Below, one piece after another: positions 1-6,831 of a stretch of DNA of 19,174 bases. The DNA is from Bacillota bacterium (GTDB lineage Bacteria; Bacillota; Clostridia; Acetivibrionales; DSM-1351). A program made the position numbers and the translations under genes. Under the pieces are notes generated by a model, which had not been told where the DNA came from, did no database searches, and was given only the letters and a program-made list of their open reading frames with translations. The stretch's first letter is position 1; each line of letters starts with the position of its first letter. Location: positions 1 through 19,174 of the forward strand of contig JAEYWA010000015.1 of the NCBI GenBank assembly GCA_023431385.1. The letters are read 5' to 3'.

Positions 1-199
1 TATCCGATATCATCTTATATACTACACTGTAAACCAGTTTTTTATATCTTGTCACTATTTCCTCAAACGCACTACTATCACCATTTATACATCGGGATAC
101 TAGTTCTGCATCTGTAAGCACCAAAGCCCGATACACCCCCTTTCCGGAGAAAACGCAGCCATTGGTGCATTTTTCCGAAGTATATAACGAGACGAGCAT
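1..199 (-). CDS. ECF-type RNA polymerase sigma factor, N-terminal part (truncated by window edge)
   Basis: The 66 visible codons read, from about residue 28, LTDAELVSRCINGDSSAFEE and then IVTRYKKLVYSVVYKMISD. This is the start of sigma-70 region 2, with the pattern (acidic-LV-x(6)-AFEEIVxRY) typical of extracytoplasmic-function sigma factors. These bind core RNA polymerase and direct it to a stress or envelope regulon. The rest of the protein lies beyond base 1. The start is uncertain. ATG at 199 has GAGG about ten bases upstream and sits behind a diverged copy of the leader repeat that precedes other starts here. TTG at 124 or GTG at 121 would give the short N-terminus more usual for ECF factors and has an AAGGGGG stretch upstream. 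No anti-sigma gene is visible. Confidence 0.72.
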   Translation of the reverse strand, partial: MLVSLYTSEKCTNGCVFSGKGVYRALVLTDAELVSRCINGDSSAFEEIVTRYKKLVYSVVYKMISD

Positions 200-210
200 A
201 TTCAAGATGA

Positions 211-262
211 CCTCAGTGTGCTTCAAGACACGTAAAGGGCACCTTCGCCTCGTTGAAACGCG
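211..262 (-). repeat. Leader repeat, copy 1 (diverged)
   Basis: Read on the minus strand, TTTACGTGTCTTGAAGCACA continues into CTGAGG, closely resembling copy 3 (TTTTTACGTGTGTTGAGCAC then ACAATTAGG). It lies just before the ATG at 199 and supplies the GAGG ribosome site. The hairpin is imperfect here and the ATTACTATTT block is not recognisable, so membership in the family is probable rather than certain. Confidence 0.4.
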
Positions 263-301
263 AATAAGGTAAGAAAATTTTTCTAAAACCAAAAAATTTT
301 C

Positions 302-325
302 AAGGAACGTTCACGTTCTTTTTAA
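302..325. terminator. Possible terminator downstream of lon
   Basis: An inverted repeat built on GGAACG-TTCA-CGTTC is followed by TTTTT on the plus strand. On the minus strand, the direction of lon, a run of T begins several bases after the stem. It lies 47 bases past the lon stop codon. The stem is short, and the site could instead be part of the promoter region of the sigma factor gene. Confidence 0.4.
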
Positions 326-371
326 TATAAGCGTTATAATAGATACGTTGAAAAATATTAAATTGTCTGAA

Positions 372-2774
372 TTATTTTCTCCTTTTTGTTGTATTCATAA
401 CAGTCCTTGCATATCTTTCAAGTTTACTGTTAACCAGGTGGTTTATCGTACCCTTTTTATAGCTCCCATCGTTGTTTTTCACACCGGCTTCAAGTCCTGT
501 CAACAATTGAATTCCCTGATCTATTGTTGACACAGGATAAATGTGAAACAGCTTTTTGCGAACCGCTTCAACCACTTCTTCATTGAGGACAAGGTTCCTG
601 ACATTCTGGTAAGGAATTATTACACCATGCTTGCCATTGAGTCCCCTGAGCTTGCAAAGTTCAAAGAATCCTTCTATTTTATATGAAACGCCTCCAACCG
701 GTTGAATCTCACCCTTTTGATTTACAGAACCGGTGACAGCAATATACTGCTTTATGGGGATTTCAGAAAGACTTGATAGTATTGCATATAGCTCGGCACT
801 TGAAGCACTATCCCCGTCAACACCGCCGTATAATTGTTCAAAACACAGGCTGGCCGTCAGCGACAAAGGAAAGTCCTGTGCGTATTTCTGTCCAATATAT
901 CCGCTTAATATAAGAACTCCTTTACTGTGAGAGGTGCCGCTTAAATCCACTTCTCTCTCTACATTTACAATACCGCTTTCACCTATATAGGTTGATGCTG
1001 TAATTCTTGAAGGCTTCCCAAAGGAATAATCCCCCATATCCATAACCGTCAAGCCGTTTATCTGACCTATCTGTTCTCCTTCGGTATCAACCATTATGGT
1101 GCCGTCTTCAAGCATCTCCAGCATTTTTTTATCGACTCTGTCACATCTTGCCGCCTTTTCTATTATGGCTTGTTTAACATGCTTTGCCTTTACATGTTTT
1201 GCGCCGTCATCTTCAGCCCACATACATGATTCACAAAGAATTTCAACAATATCATTAAATCTTGTTGAGAGCTTGCTCTGATCTTCCACCAACCAGGATG
1301 AGTATTCTACAACCTTTGCAACTCCTGATTTATCAAAATGCAGCGTCTCTTCCTTTCTGCAGAAACCGCTTATAAAAGAGGCAAGCTTTAATATATTTTC
1401 TTCACTGCGGTCCATTTCTTCATCAAAATCGACCTTAACCTTGAATAGCTTCCTGAAGTCCTCTTCATACTCATATAAAAGCTGATAAATGGAAGTATTC
1501 CCTACAAGTATTACCTTTATGTCTACAGGAATAGGCTGTGGCTTTAATGCGGGAACGGCAACCACTCCGGCCTGATCCTTCATGTTTTCAATATTTATTT
1601 TCTTTGTTTTAAGTACACGGTTAATTGCTTCATAGGCTTGAGGGTTACTTAGTACGTCTTTAGCCTGTAATATAAGATACCCTCCGTTGGCCAGATGAAA
1701 CAGACCCGGCTTGATTTTCGTGTAATCGGTTGAAACTGAGCCGAACTCGTTCTCATACTCTATTTTTCCTATCAGATTCGGATATGTAGGATTAAAGTCG
1801 ACTATGACAGGAGCTCCCTTAAGACTGCTGTTATCTACCAGTACATTTACCTTATATTTATATATTGGTGTTTCTTCCTTTTGCATGAAGGGTATGATGA
1901 ATTGGGGCTGTTCCTCGCTGACTTCTTCCTCCCTGAACTCATCCAGGTTATCAAGAATATCCTGCTGTACATTACCTAAATATTCAAGAATAACACCAAA
2001 CTTATTATATTTATCCTTCAGATCATTCATTTGAACTCCAAGCGCCAGCAGGGCTATTTTATTTTCCCATTCCGAAACTTTTTGCTTGGTTTCCTTTTCA
2101 TTATTTTTGAGCTTGCGGATTATTTCCAGTGTATCCTGCTGAAGAATATTTGTCTTTTCATTTATTTGTTCTTTTATACTATCATCTAGACTCTCAAATT
2201 CCTCTTCGCTTATGGGTTTTCCTTCGACTATCGGAAGAAAGTATATTCCAGTGCTGCCAGTATTCACCTTGAAGCCGTGTGATTCGGCATCCTCGCTAAG
2301 CTTTTCCAGTAGTTGATCTTTTTTACTTTCATATTCCTCCATTATTTCAGCTTTTTCCTTTTCGTATTGGTCATTATCGAAGGCGTTTACAATCTCCTGT
2401 TTTATAACCTTTACAAAAGCCTCCATGTCAGTCTGGAATTCCTTACCCATACCTGCCGGAAGATTGATAGCCATAGGCTGATTGGGTTTGTTGAAATTAT
2501 ATATGTAACACCAGTCATCGGGCACACTCATGGTAGAGGCCATTTCATTTACAATCTGCTTTGCAAAACTGGTTTTTCCTGTACCAGTCGGACCTGACAT
2601 ATATATGTTGTAACCTCTCATTTTCATCTTGAGGCCGAACTTCATTGCTTTAGAAGCTCTCTCCTGACCGATTATTCCCTCAAAAGTCCCCAACTCCGTG
2701 GTACTTTTGAATGGAAACACTGCTTCACTGCACCTGTAATCCAATTCCTTAAAAGTAAGTTCCTTTGGCTTCAT
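372..2774 (-). CDS. Lon-related ATP-dependent protease (LonB/AAA_32 type)
   Basis: This 800-residue protein combines an AAA+ ATPase and a C-terminal Lon (S16) protease domain, and should degrade damaged or regulatory proteins in the cytoplasm. The Walker A motif GPTGTGKT is at residues 61-68. A charged, probably coiled-coil insertion follows around residues 150-300. The block HLANGGYLILQAKDVL marks the LonB-like/AAA_32 family. The catalytic Ser is in GDSAS (about 656) and the catalytic Lys in YKIEGF (about 699). The 43-residue spacing equals that of E. coli Lon Ser679 and Lys722. The large N-terminal substrate domain of LonA is absent. The start at 2774 follows AGGAGAGG, which belongs to a leader repeat. 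It is the last gene of the amidohydrolase-tsaE-tsaB-rimI run, separated from rimI by 162 bases of repeat DNA, so it may also have its own promoter. Confidence 0.93.
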   Translation of the reverse strand: MKPKELTFKELDYRCSEAVFPFKSTTELGTFEGIIGQERASKAMKFGLKMKMRGYNIYMSGPTGTGKTSFAKQIVNEMASTMSVPDDWCYIYNFNKPNQPMAINLPAGMGKEFQTDMEAFVKVIKQEIVNAFDNDQYEKEKAEIMEEYESKKDQLLEKLSEDAESHGFKVNTGSTGIYFLPIVEGKPISEEEFESLDDSIKEQINEKTNILQQDTLEIIRKLKNNEKETKQKVSEWENKIALLALGVQMNDLKDKYNKFGVILEYLGNVQQDILDNLDEFREEEVSEEQPQFIIPFMQKEETPIYKYKVNVLVDNSSLKGAPVIVDFNPTYPNLIGKIEYENEFGSVSTDYTKIKPGLFHLANGGYLILQAKDVLSNPQAYEAINRVLKTKKINIENMKDQAGVVAVPALKPQPIPVDIKVILVGNTSIYQLLYEYEEDFRKLFKVKVDFDEEMDRSEENILKLASFISGFCRKEETLHFDKSGVAKVVEYSSWLVEDQSKLSTRFNDIVEILCESCMWAEDDGAKHVKAKHVKQAIIEKAARCDRVDKKMLEMLEDGTIMVDTEGEQIGQINGLTVMDMGDYSFGKPSRITASTYIGESGIVNVEREVDLSGTSHSKGVLILSGYIGQKYAQDFPLSLTASLCFEQLYGGVDGDSASSAELYAILSSLSEIPIKQYIAVTGSVNQKGEIQPVGGVSYKIEGFFELCKLRGLNGKHGVIIPYQNVRNLVLNEEVVEAVRKKLFHIYPVSTIDQGIQLLTGLEAGVKNNDGSYKKGTINHLVNSKLERYARTVMNTTKRRK

Positions 2775-2855
2775 ATCCTCTCCTATCTGTGTGCTCAGCA
2801 CACATAAAAATAGTAATGAAAACGCCTGCGTTTTTGCTACGCGAAGACGCTGATG
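2775..2855 (-). repeat. Leader repeat, copy 2 (full length, upstream of lon)
   Basis: On the minus strand the order is: CAGCGTCTTCGCGTAGCAAA, a middle block AACGCAGGCG, TTTTCATTACTATTTTTA, then a perfect 17-base palindrome TGTGTGCTGAGCACACA (2788-2804), then GATAGGAGAGGAT and the lon ATG. The palindrome has 8-base arms around one base. The ribosome site of lon is part of the element. Confidence 0.8.
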
Positions 2856-2882
2856 TATACATATAATATTCCCTCTGCGTTT

Positions 2883-2932
2883 TTCCTAATTGTGTGCTCA
2901 ACACACGTAAAAAGCAGTTATGATAACGCCTA
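2883..2932 (-). repeat. Leader repeat, copy 3 (tandem to copy 2, after rimI)
   Basis: GGCGTTATCATAACTGCTTT followed by TTACGTGTGTTGAGCACACA and ATTAGG aligns over about 46 bases with copy 2 (GGCGTTTTCATTACTATTTT and onward). The hairpin GTGTGT-TGA-GCACAC keeps pairing with one G-U pair where copy 2 has G-C. The copy starts a few bases after the rimI stop and has no start codon at the expected distance. Confidence 0.75.
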
Positions 2933-2936
2933 TATA

Positions 2937-3392
2937 TTAATCGGTATCATGTCTCCACATTATTAGAGCATCCTCTCCGGTATCTGAATAATATCCCTTT
3001 CGGATCCCCTCTGCTTTAAAGCCGTAATTCTCATACAACCTCTGTGCCGGGATGTTACTTTTTCTTACCTCTAATGCAAGACTTTTGATTCCTTCCCTTT
3101 TGCATATTTCAAGAAGCATATCCATTATACGCGAACCAGCCCCACAGCGTCTGAATTCCGGATGTACCGCAATATTGGTTATATGTCCTTCATCGAGGAT
3201 TCTCCACAGGCCCCCGTAACCGATGATTTCCCTACCTGAAACAGCGACAACATACACAGCCATGTTATTTGTTGTAAGCTCATCGATGAAAGCGCTTCTG
3301 GACCATGGAATCTTAAAGCTCAAGGTCTCAATGACCATGACACCGTCCAAATGCTCTTCAGTCATTGGTATAACTTCAATATTATTAATCAT
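2937..3392 (-). CDS. rimI: Ribosomal protein S18-alanine N-acetyltransferase, RimI
   Basis: This is a 151-residue GNAT acetyltransferase. RimI transfers acetyl from acetyl-CoA to the N-terminal alanine of ribosomal protein S18, and clostridial relatives may acetylate other N-termini. Motif A reads NIAVHPEFRRCGAGSRIM, with the acetyl-CoA loop R-R-C-G-A-G at residues 81-86. The family block LEVRKSNIPAQRLYENYGF at 107-125 includes Glu108, at the position of the proposed catalytic base. The N-terminal IPWSRSAF matches the RimI substrate-side motif. The ATG overlaps the last eight bases of tsaB (ATGATTAA), so translation is probably coupled. RimI next to TsaB and TsaE is a common bacterial arrangement and supports the name. 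Confidence 0.93.
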   Translation of the reverse strand: MINNIEVIPMTEEHLDGVMVIETLSFKIPWSRSAFIDELTTNNMAVYVVAVSGREIIGYGGLWRILDEGHITNIAVHPEFRRCGAGSRIMDMLLEICKREGIKSLALEVRKSNIPAQRLYENYGFKAEGIRKGYYSDTGEDALIMWRHDTD

Positions 3393-4089
3393 TCATTTTA
3401 CCTTTCATTGCCTGCTCAGCCTGTGACTTTCTTAAGTAGAAAGGTTTCATGTCATAACAATTTTCCTGTATACCCTCTTTCAAAACCTCTCCAGCCAACA
3501 CAGCAACTGATGCAGCCCTAGCAAGAGCAGTATTCGGCGGTGCTGCAGTTACCCTGCTGCCCAACCTCTCCTCAAAAAAAGTCTTGTGCATTTGTGCAGC
3601 ATCTCCAAGAAGAATAATTTCTCCCTCCATAGTCTCTAAAATATCTGCTAATTCATTAATATGTATTCCCAGATAGTCTGTGAGCTTTTCCAGCTTGTAG
3701 CCTGAAAATTTATATGCAGCTGTAAACACCTGATTGTTTCTGGCGTCAATAACAGGACAGATTATAGCTTTTGAACCGGCAAGATTGAATGCCAGTGCAT
3801 CAAGTGTATATACACTGACAACGGGTTTTTGTGCAGCAAAAGCCATAGCCTTTACTGTGGTGACGCCTATACGGAGTCCTGTAAAGGAGCCGGGGCCGAT
3901 TGAGGCAGCAAAAGCATCCATATCGGCAGCTTTCAGGCCAACTGCCTCAAGAAGGCTCTGAATCATGGGCATAAGCCTCTGAGAATGTGTCTTGCCTTTA
4001 TTGCAGCTGTATTCACCTATTATTACATCATCTTCAAGTATAGCAGCCGTTGCAACGTTTGTTGATGTGTCCAACGCTAAAATTCTCAT
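3385..4089 (-). CDS. tsaB: tRNA t6A biosynthesis protein TsaB
   Basis: TsaB is the non-catalytic partner of TsaD in the complex that transfers threonylcarbamoyl to A37 of ANN-decoding tRNAs. The 234-residue product starts MRILALDTSTNVATAA, the phosphate-1-like strand of ASKHA-fold proteins. It carries the family hallmark SIGPGSFTGLRIGVTTVKA around residues 66-84. Length is normal for the family. I chose ATG 4089 because GGGAGA lies five bases before it. The in-frame ATG at 4101 has no ribosome site and falls inside the repeat. The gene follows tsaE after 73 bases that hold leader-repeat copy 4, and overlaps rimI by eight bases. The partners tsaD and tsaC are not in the window. Confidence 0.95.
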   Translation of the reverse strand: MRILALDTSTNVATAAILEDDVIIGEYSCNKGKTHSQRLMPMIQSLLEAVGLKAADMDAFAASIGPGSFTGLRIGVTTVKAMAFAAQKPVVSVYTLDALAFNLAGSKAIICPVIDARNNQVFTAAYKFSGYKLEKLTDYLGIHINELADILETMEGEIILLGDAAQMHKTFFEERLGSRVTAAPPNTALARAASVAVLAGEVLKEGIQENCYDMKPFYLRKSQAEQAMKGKMND

Positions 4090-4150
4090 ATTATCTCCCA
4101 TCTACGCCCATGGCGCGTACACAAATAGTAATGAAAAGACACGTTTTGCA
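4090..4150 (-). repeat. Leader repeat, copy 4 (upstream of tsaB)
   Basis: Minus strand: GCAAAACGTGTC, then TTTTCATTACTATTTGTG, hairpin TACGCGCCATGGGCGTA (4103-4119), then GATGGGAGATAAT and the tsaB ATG. The outer five pairs of the hairpin are perfect, with one G-G mismatch inside. Spacing from hairpin to ATG (13 bases) is identical to the lon and metG copies. Confidence 0.8.
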
Positions 4151-4162
4151 GAGATATTACTA

Positions 4163-4621
4163 TTACATTTTCAATTCATAATCAGCGTACCTTCCTCCGC
4201 GGAAATCAACCGAAATCTCTCTGTAATCCAGACCCTTCGAGAGGTCTTTTTTAATGGTAAGGTTTATGATTTCCGACGGCAGTATCTCGGATATCAATTC
4301 ACCCCACTCAATAATAGTAATTCCTTCACCATTAATATATTCATCAAAGCCGATATCGAACATTTCATCAGGATCAGCTATTCTGTATACATCAAAATGA
4401 TAAAGAGAATATTTTCCCTGATATTCATTGACCAATGTAAAAGTAGGGCTGGTTATATAGGAATATATCCCCAGAGCTTTGGCAATACCGTTGGTCAGCG
4501 CCGTTTTTCCTGTTCCCAGATTGCCAGACAGGCAGATAACATCTCCCGGCTTAAGCACTTCGCCCAACTTCCTGCCAAATTCAACTGTTTCCTTAAAGGA
4601 ATTCGTTTTGATACTAATCAT
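4163..4621 (-). CDS. tsaE: tRNA t6A biosynthesis ATPase TsaE
   Basis: TsaE is the small P-loop ATPase that binds TsaB-TsaD and resets the complex during t6A synthesis on tRNA. The 152-residue product has Walker A GNLGTGKT at residues 33-40, a switch-like segment YITSPTFTLVNEY shortly after, and the conserved IIEWGELI near residue 110. The chosen start, ATG 4621, gives MISIKTNSF and has AAAGGG six bases upstream. An in-frame ATG further upstream lies inside the preceding gene without a ribosome site. The start overlaps the end of the amidohydrolase gene by eight bases (ATGATTAG), mirroring the tsaB-rimI overlap and indicating a coupled operon. Confidence 0.94.
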   Translation of the reverse strand: MISIKTNSFKETVEFGRKLGEVLKPGDVICLSGNLGTGKTALTNGIAKALGIYSYITSPTFTLVNEYQGKYSLYHFDVYRIADPDEMFDIGFDEYINGEGITIIEWGELISEILPSEIINLTIKKDLSKGLDYREISVDFRGGRYADYELKM

Positions 4622-5804
4622 TACTAACCCTTTCATACACAATTTTACCGTTAATTATTGTCTGCCTCACCTTTGTCATAAATTCCAGAGGATTTCCGTC
4701 AAATATGACAATATCAGCATCCTTACCTTTTTCAAGGGAGCCTACTCTCTCTGAAATTCCAGTAATCTCTGCTGCATTTATTGTAATTGCCTTAAGAGCT
4801 TCCCGGGCTTCCATCCCTTCTTTATGTGCTATTGATGCACAAAGACATAAGTGCTGAACCGGAACACAGGGATGATCGGTCATTATTGCAACCTTTAAAC
4901 CCTGCTTTGATAGTATTCCCGGATTTTTCAGGTTCTGATTTTTTAGTTCAATTTTAGACCTGTCAGTAAGCATTGGCCCTACTATTATCGACAATCCTGC
5001 TTCACAAAGAATATCTTTAATCAGATATCCTTCAGTACAGTGGTCAAGGGTTATATCAACATTGAATTCCTTAGCTATCCTAATTGCGGTTATTATATCG
5101 TCGGCTCTATGGGCATGAGCTTTTAGAGGTATTTCTCGGTTGAGCACCCGAACCAGGGCCTCAAGTTTGAAATCAAAGTCCGGCTTATCCAGCTCTTCAG
5201 TATTCATCCTGTATTCTTCCCATAGTTCCTTGTATTCTCCGGCTTTAAACAGGTTTTCTCTCAATATTGCTGCTGTTGCCATTCTTGTCATTGGTGACTG
5301 GTGCTTTTCATTATATATTGTCTTTGGATTCTCCCCAAAGGCTACCTTCATGGCAACGGGCTGCTTTATTATCATTTCATCGACACAGCGTCCGTATGTT
5401 TTAAGAGCTGCAAATTGCCCTCCTATAACATTTGCACTTCCCGGTCCGGTTACTACTGAGGTAACTCCTCCCTCATAGGCTTCAACAAAAGCCCTGTCAG
5501 CATGATAAACTGCATCAATAGCTCTTAAATGAGGGGTTACCGGATCTGTCGATTCATTTCCGTCATCTCCCTCAAAGCCTACAGCATCTTCCCACATACC
5601 AATATGGCAGTGAGCATCTATAAGGCCCGGCAGTACATAACCTCCCTGGCAGTCAATCTTTTTTGCATCGGAAGATAAAATTCCCTCTACCTCTTTTATA
5701 TCGCTGCCTATAGCTATTATTTTATCTTTATCACATAAAATATATCCATTATCATAGTCTTTATCAGACATGGTCATTATTCTTCCATTAAATACTAAGA
5801 GCAT
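4614..5804 (-). CDS. Amidohydrolase family protein (imidazolonepropionase-like, COG1228 type)
   Basis: The 396-residue protein belongs to the metal-dependent amidohydrolase superfamily. Its substrate cannot be read from the sequence. The small N-terminal beta domain (LLVFNGRIMTM) leads to the metal-binding HxH (His65, His67 in LIDAHCHIGM). Further likely metal or catalytic residues are His230 and His232 (KAHAHRADD), His255 (LDHCTEG) and Asp310 (IMTDHP). The C-terminal signature is SLEKGKDADIVIFDGNPL. I chose ATG 5804 because AGGGGG precedes it closely and relatives begin near this point. The in-frame ATG at 5831 sits where the leader repeat would place a start, but its ribosome site is poor. 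It is the first gene of the operon, and its link to t6A synthesis is positional only. Confidence 0.88.
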   Translation of the reverse strand: MLLVFNGRIMTMSDKDYDNGYILCDKDKIIAIGSDIKEVEGILSSDAKKIDCQGGYVLPGLIDAHCHIGMWEDAVGFEGDDGNESTDPVTPHLRAIDAVYHADRAFVEAYEGGVTSVVTGPGSANVIGGQFAALKTYGRCVDEMIIKQPVAMKVAFGENPKTIYNEKHQSPMTRMATAAILRENLFKAGEYKELWEEYRMNTEELDKPDFDFKLEALVRVLNREIPLKAHAHRADDIITAIRIAKEFNVDITLDHCTEGYLIKDILCEAGLSIIVGPMLTDRSKIELKNQNLKNPGILSKQGLKVAIMTDHPCVPVQHLCLCASIAHKEGMEAREALKAITINAAEITGISERVGSLEKGKDADIVIFDGNPLEFMTKVRQTIINGKIVYERVSND

Positions 5805-5830
5805 GCTTCCCCCTGTAATCGTTTTTGGCA

Positions 5831-5917
5831 TATAAACCCATCTACGCGCAGAGCGCGTATGCAAAATAGTAATAAAAAGCCGCTTAGCGGGTTTTTGCTG
5901 CGTGAAATGCACGATGA
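5831..5917 (-). repeat. Leader repeat, copy 5 (full length, operon leader)
   Basis: Minus strand: TCATCGTGCATTTCACGCAG, CAAAAACCCGC, a small CCGC/GCGG hairpin followed by TTTTTATTACTATTTTGCA, then the perfect hairpin TACGCGC-TCT-GCGCGTA (5843-5859), then GATGGGTTTATATG. It matches copy 2 along its whole length. The GGAGA ribosome site present in the lon, tsaB and metG copies is missing, and the gene uses a start 27 bases further on. Confidence 0.8.
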
Positions 5918-5948
5918 CTTATTAAATGTATTTTTCACGCTAGTATTT

Positions 5949-5957
5949 ATTATACCA
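5949..5957 (-). promoter_or_regulatory. Extended -10 promoter of the amidohydrolase-tsaEB-rimI-lon operon
   Basis: The minus strand reads TGGTATAAT, an extended -10 (TGnTATAAT). No good -35 is found at 17-18 bases, which is typical of extended -10 promoters. Expected transcription start is near 5942, giving a leader of about 140 bases that begins with an inverted repeat (GCGTGAAA with TTTCACGC) and contains leader repeat copy 5. Confidence 0.6.
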
Positions 5958-5973
5958 TAACGGACAGATTCAA

Positions 5974-5990
5974 TTGAACTTCTAGTTCAA
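5974..5990. promoter_or_regulatory. 17-bp palindromic operator candidate
   Basis: TTGAACT-TCT-AGTTCAA is a perfect inverted repeat with 7-base arms. It lies where the -35 region of the minus-strand operon promoter should be and upstream of the predicted transcript, so a DNA-binding dimer is more likely than an RNA hairpin. The cognate regulator is unknown. The divergent mntR-like gene is one neighbour, but the sequence does not resemble an MntR box. Confidence 0.5.
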
Positions 5991-6074
5991 AAAAATCCCT
6001 TAGCTCAATTCAATCTTCAAACTCATGAATTAATGAATCTCATAATTATAAAACAGTTATTACAAGTTATATCT

Positions 6075-6103
6075 TTGAAGTTTCCGAATATATTAAATAT
6101 GAG
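6075..6103 (+). promoter_or_regulatory. Possible promoter of the mntR-like gene
   Basis: TTGAAG and TATGAG are separated by 17 bases, 30 bases before the GTG start. The -10 matches the consensus at only four of six positions, so this is a weak call. Confidence 0.3.
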
Positions 6104-6132
6104 AATAATTCACAAAGGATAGTGATTAATCG

Positions 6133-6618
6133 GTGGAAGAAATATCTAAATTTCATACTGTACGCGGCTACCAGCTTCTGTCCCAGAACAAGAATCTGTT
6201 AACTTCCGCCATGGAGGACTATCTTGAGATGATATACAGAAACAGCCTTGTGGAAGGCTATATGAGGATTAATACACTTTCCGATCTTTTGAATGTTGCC
6301 GCCCCTTCTGCAACAAAAATGGTGCAAAAACTAAGCAAACTGGGTTTACTGGATTACAAAAAATATGGAATAATCTTTCTGACAGAAAACGGACGTGAAA
6401 TTGGACAATTTTTACTGGATCGTCATAATACTATTCAACAATTTTTAAGAAATCTGGGTGTTTCTGATGACATACTCATTGAAACAGAACTAATTGAACA
6501 TTATGTATCTGTTACCACCTTGAATAAAATCGGCCTTTTCAACAAGTTTCTCCAAAATAATCCTGAGGTATCCAAAAAGCTCAGTGAATTTGTTAATTCA
6601 GATACAGATAAGGCTTAA
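6133..6618 (+). CDS. mntR: MntR-like manganese-responsive transcriptional regulator (DtxR family)
   Basis: The 161-residue protein has a winged helix (about residues 24-95: SAMEDYLEMIY, LSDLLNVAAPSATKMVQKLS) and a helical dimerisation domain. All six ligands known from Bacillus MntR can be aligned: Asp29 and Glu32 (MEDYLEM), His98 (DRHNTI), and Glu119, Glu122 and His123 (ELIEHY). The Asp at the first position points to manganese rather than iron sensing. With metal bound it should repress mntH, which follows 213 bases downstream. The start is GTG at 6133 with AAAGGA about 13 bases upstream. This gives an N-terminal extension of some 20 residues compared with Bacillus MntR, and a later ATG at 6211 is possible but would cut into the first helix. 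Confidence 0.88.
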   Translation: MEEISKFHTVRGYQLLSQNKNLLTSAMEDYLEMIYRNSLVEGYMRINTLSDLLNVAAPSATKMVQKLSKLGLLDYKKYGIIFLTENGREIGQFLLDRHNTIQQFLRNLGVSDDILIETELIEHYVSVTTLNKIGLFNKFLQNNPEVSKKLSEFVNSDTDKA

Positions 6619-6672
6619 CACTTTATTTTCACATATCAAATTAATCGTTACTTTTAATGGTTTTATATTATG

Positions 6673-6703
6673 CCATCTGCCTCGCGTGCAGGTGGTTTCT
6701 ATT
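6673..6703 (+). terminator. Rho-independent terminator after the mntR-like gene
   Basis: CCATCTGC-CTCGCGT-GCAGGTGG forms an 8-pair stem with one G-U pair and a 7-base loop, followed by TTTCTATTT. It is 54 bases past the stop codon, which suggests that mntH is mainly transcribed from its own promoter. Confidence 0.6.
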
Positions 6704-6760
6704 TAATTTCACATACTAATTTATTATCGCTGTGTAACACAATTTCATATCAATACATAT

Positions 6761-6776
6761 TTTACATTAGGTAAAC
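6761..6776. promoter_or_regulatory. MntR-box-like operator upstream of mntH
   Basis: TTTACATTAGGTAAAC is a near-palindrome (TTTAC-ATTAG-GTAAA) resembling the Bacillus MntR operator of the TTTGCnTnAnGnAAA type as I recall it. It is 56 bases before the mntH start. A second, weaker dyad TTAGTCTAAGCTAA lies at 6781-6794. Confidence 0.5.
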
Positions 6777-6831
6777 GAAATTAGTCTAAGCTAAATCATT
6801 AGCTGTGTTATGCAATTTTGAGGTGCTACTT

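Noticed and set aside
3992..4627. Long open frame (211 codons) on the plus strand across tsaE and tsaB
   Set aside because: It is antisense to two well-supported conserved genes, has no ribosome site, and its product resembles no protein family.
5831..5833. ATG at 5831 as start of the amidohydrolase
   Set aside because: It lies where the leader repeat would place a start, but GATGGG is a poor ribosome site and relatives begin at the residue matching ATG 5804, which has AGGGGG before it. Not excluded.
4103..5859. The leader repeat as a CRISPR or REP array
   Set aside because: Copies are hundreds to thousands of bases apart, all in the same orientation relative to genes, with no regular spacers and no cas genes.
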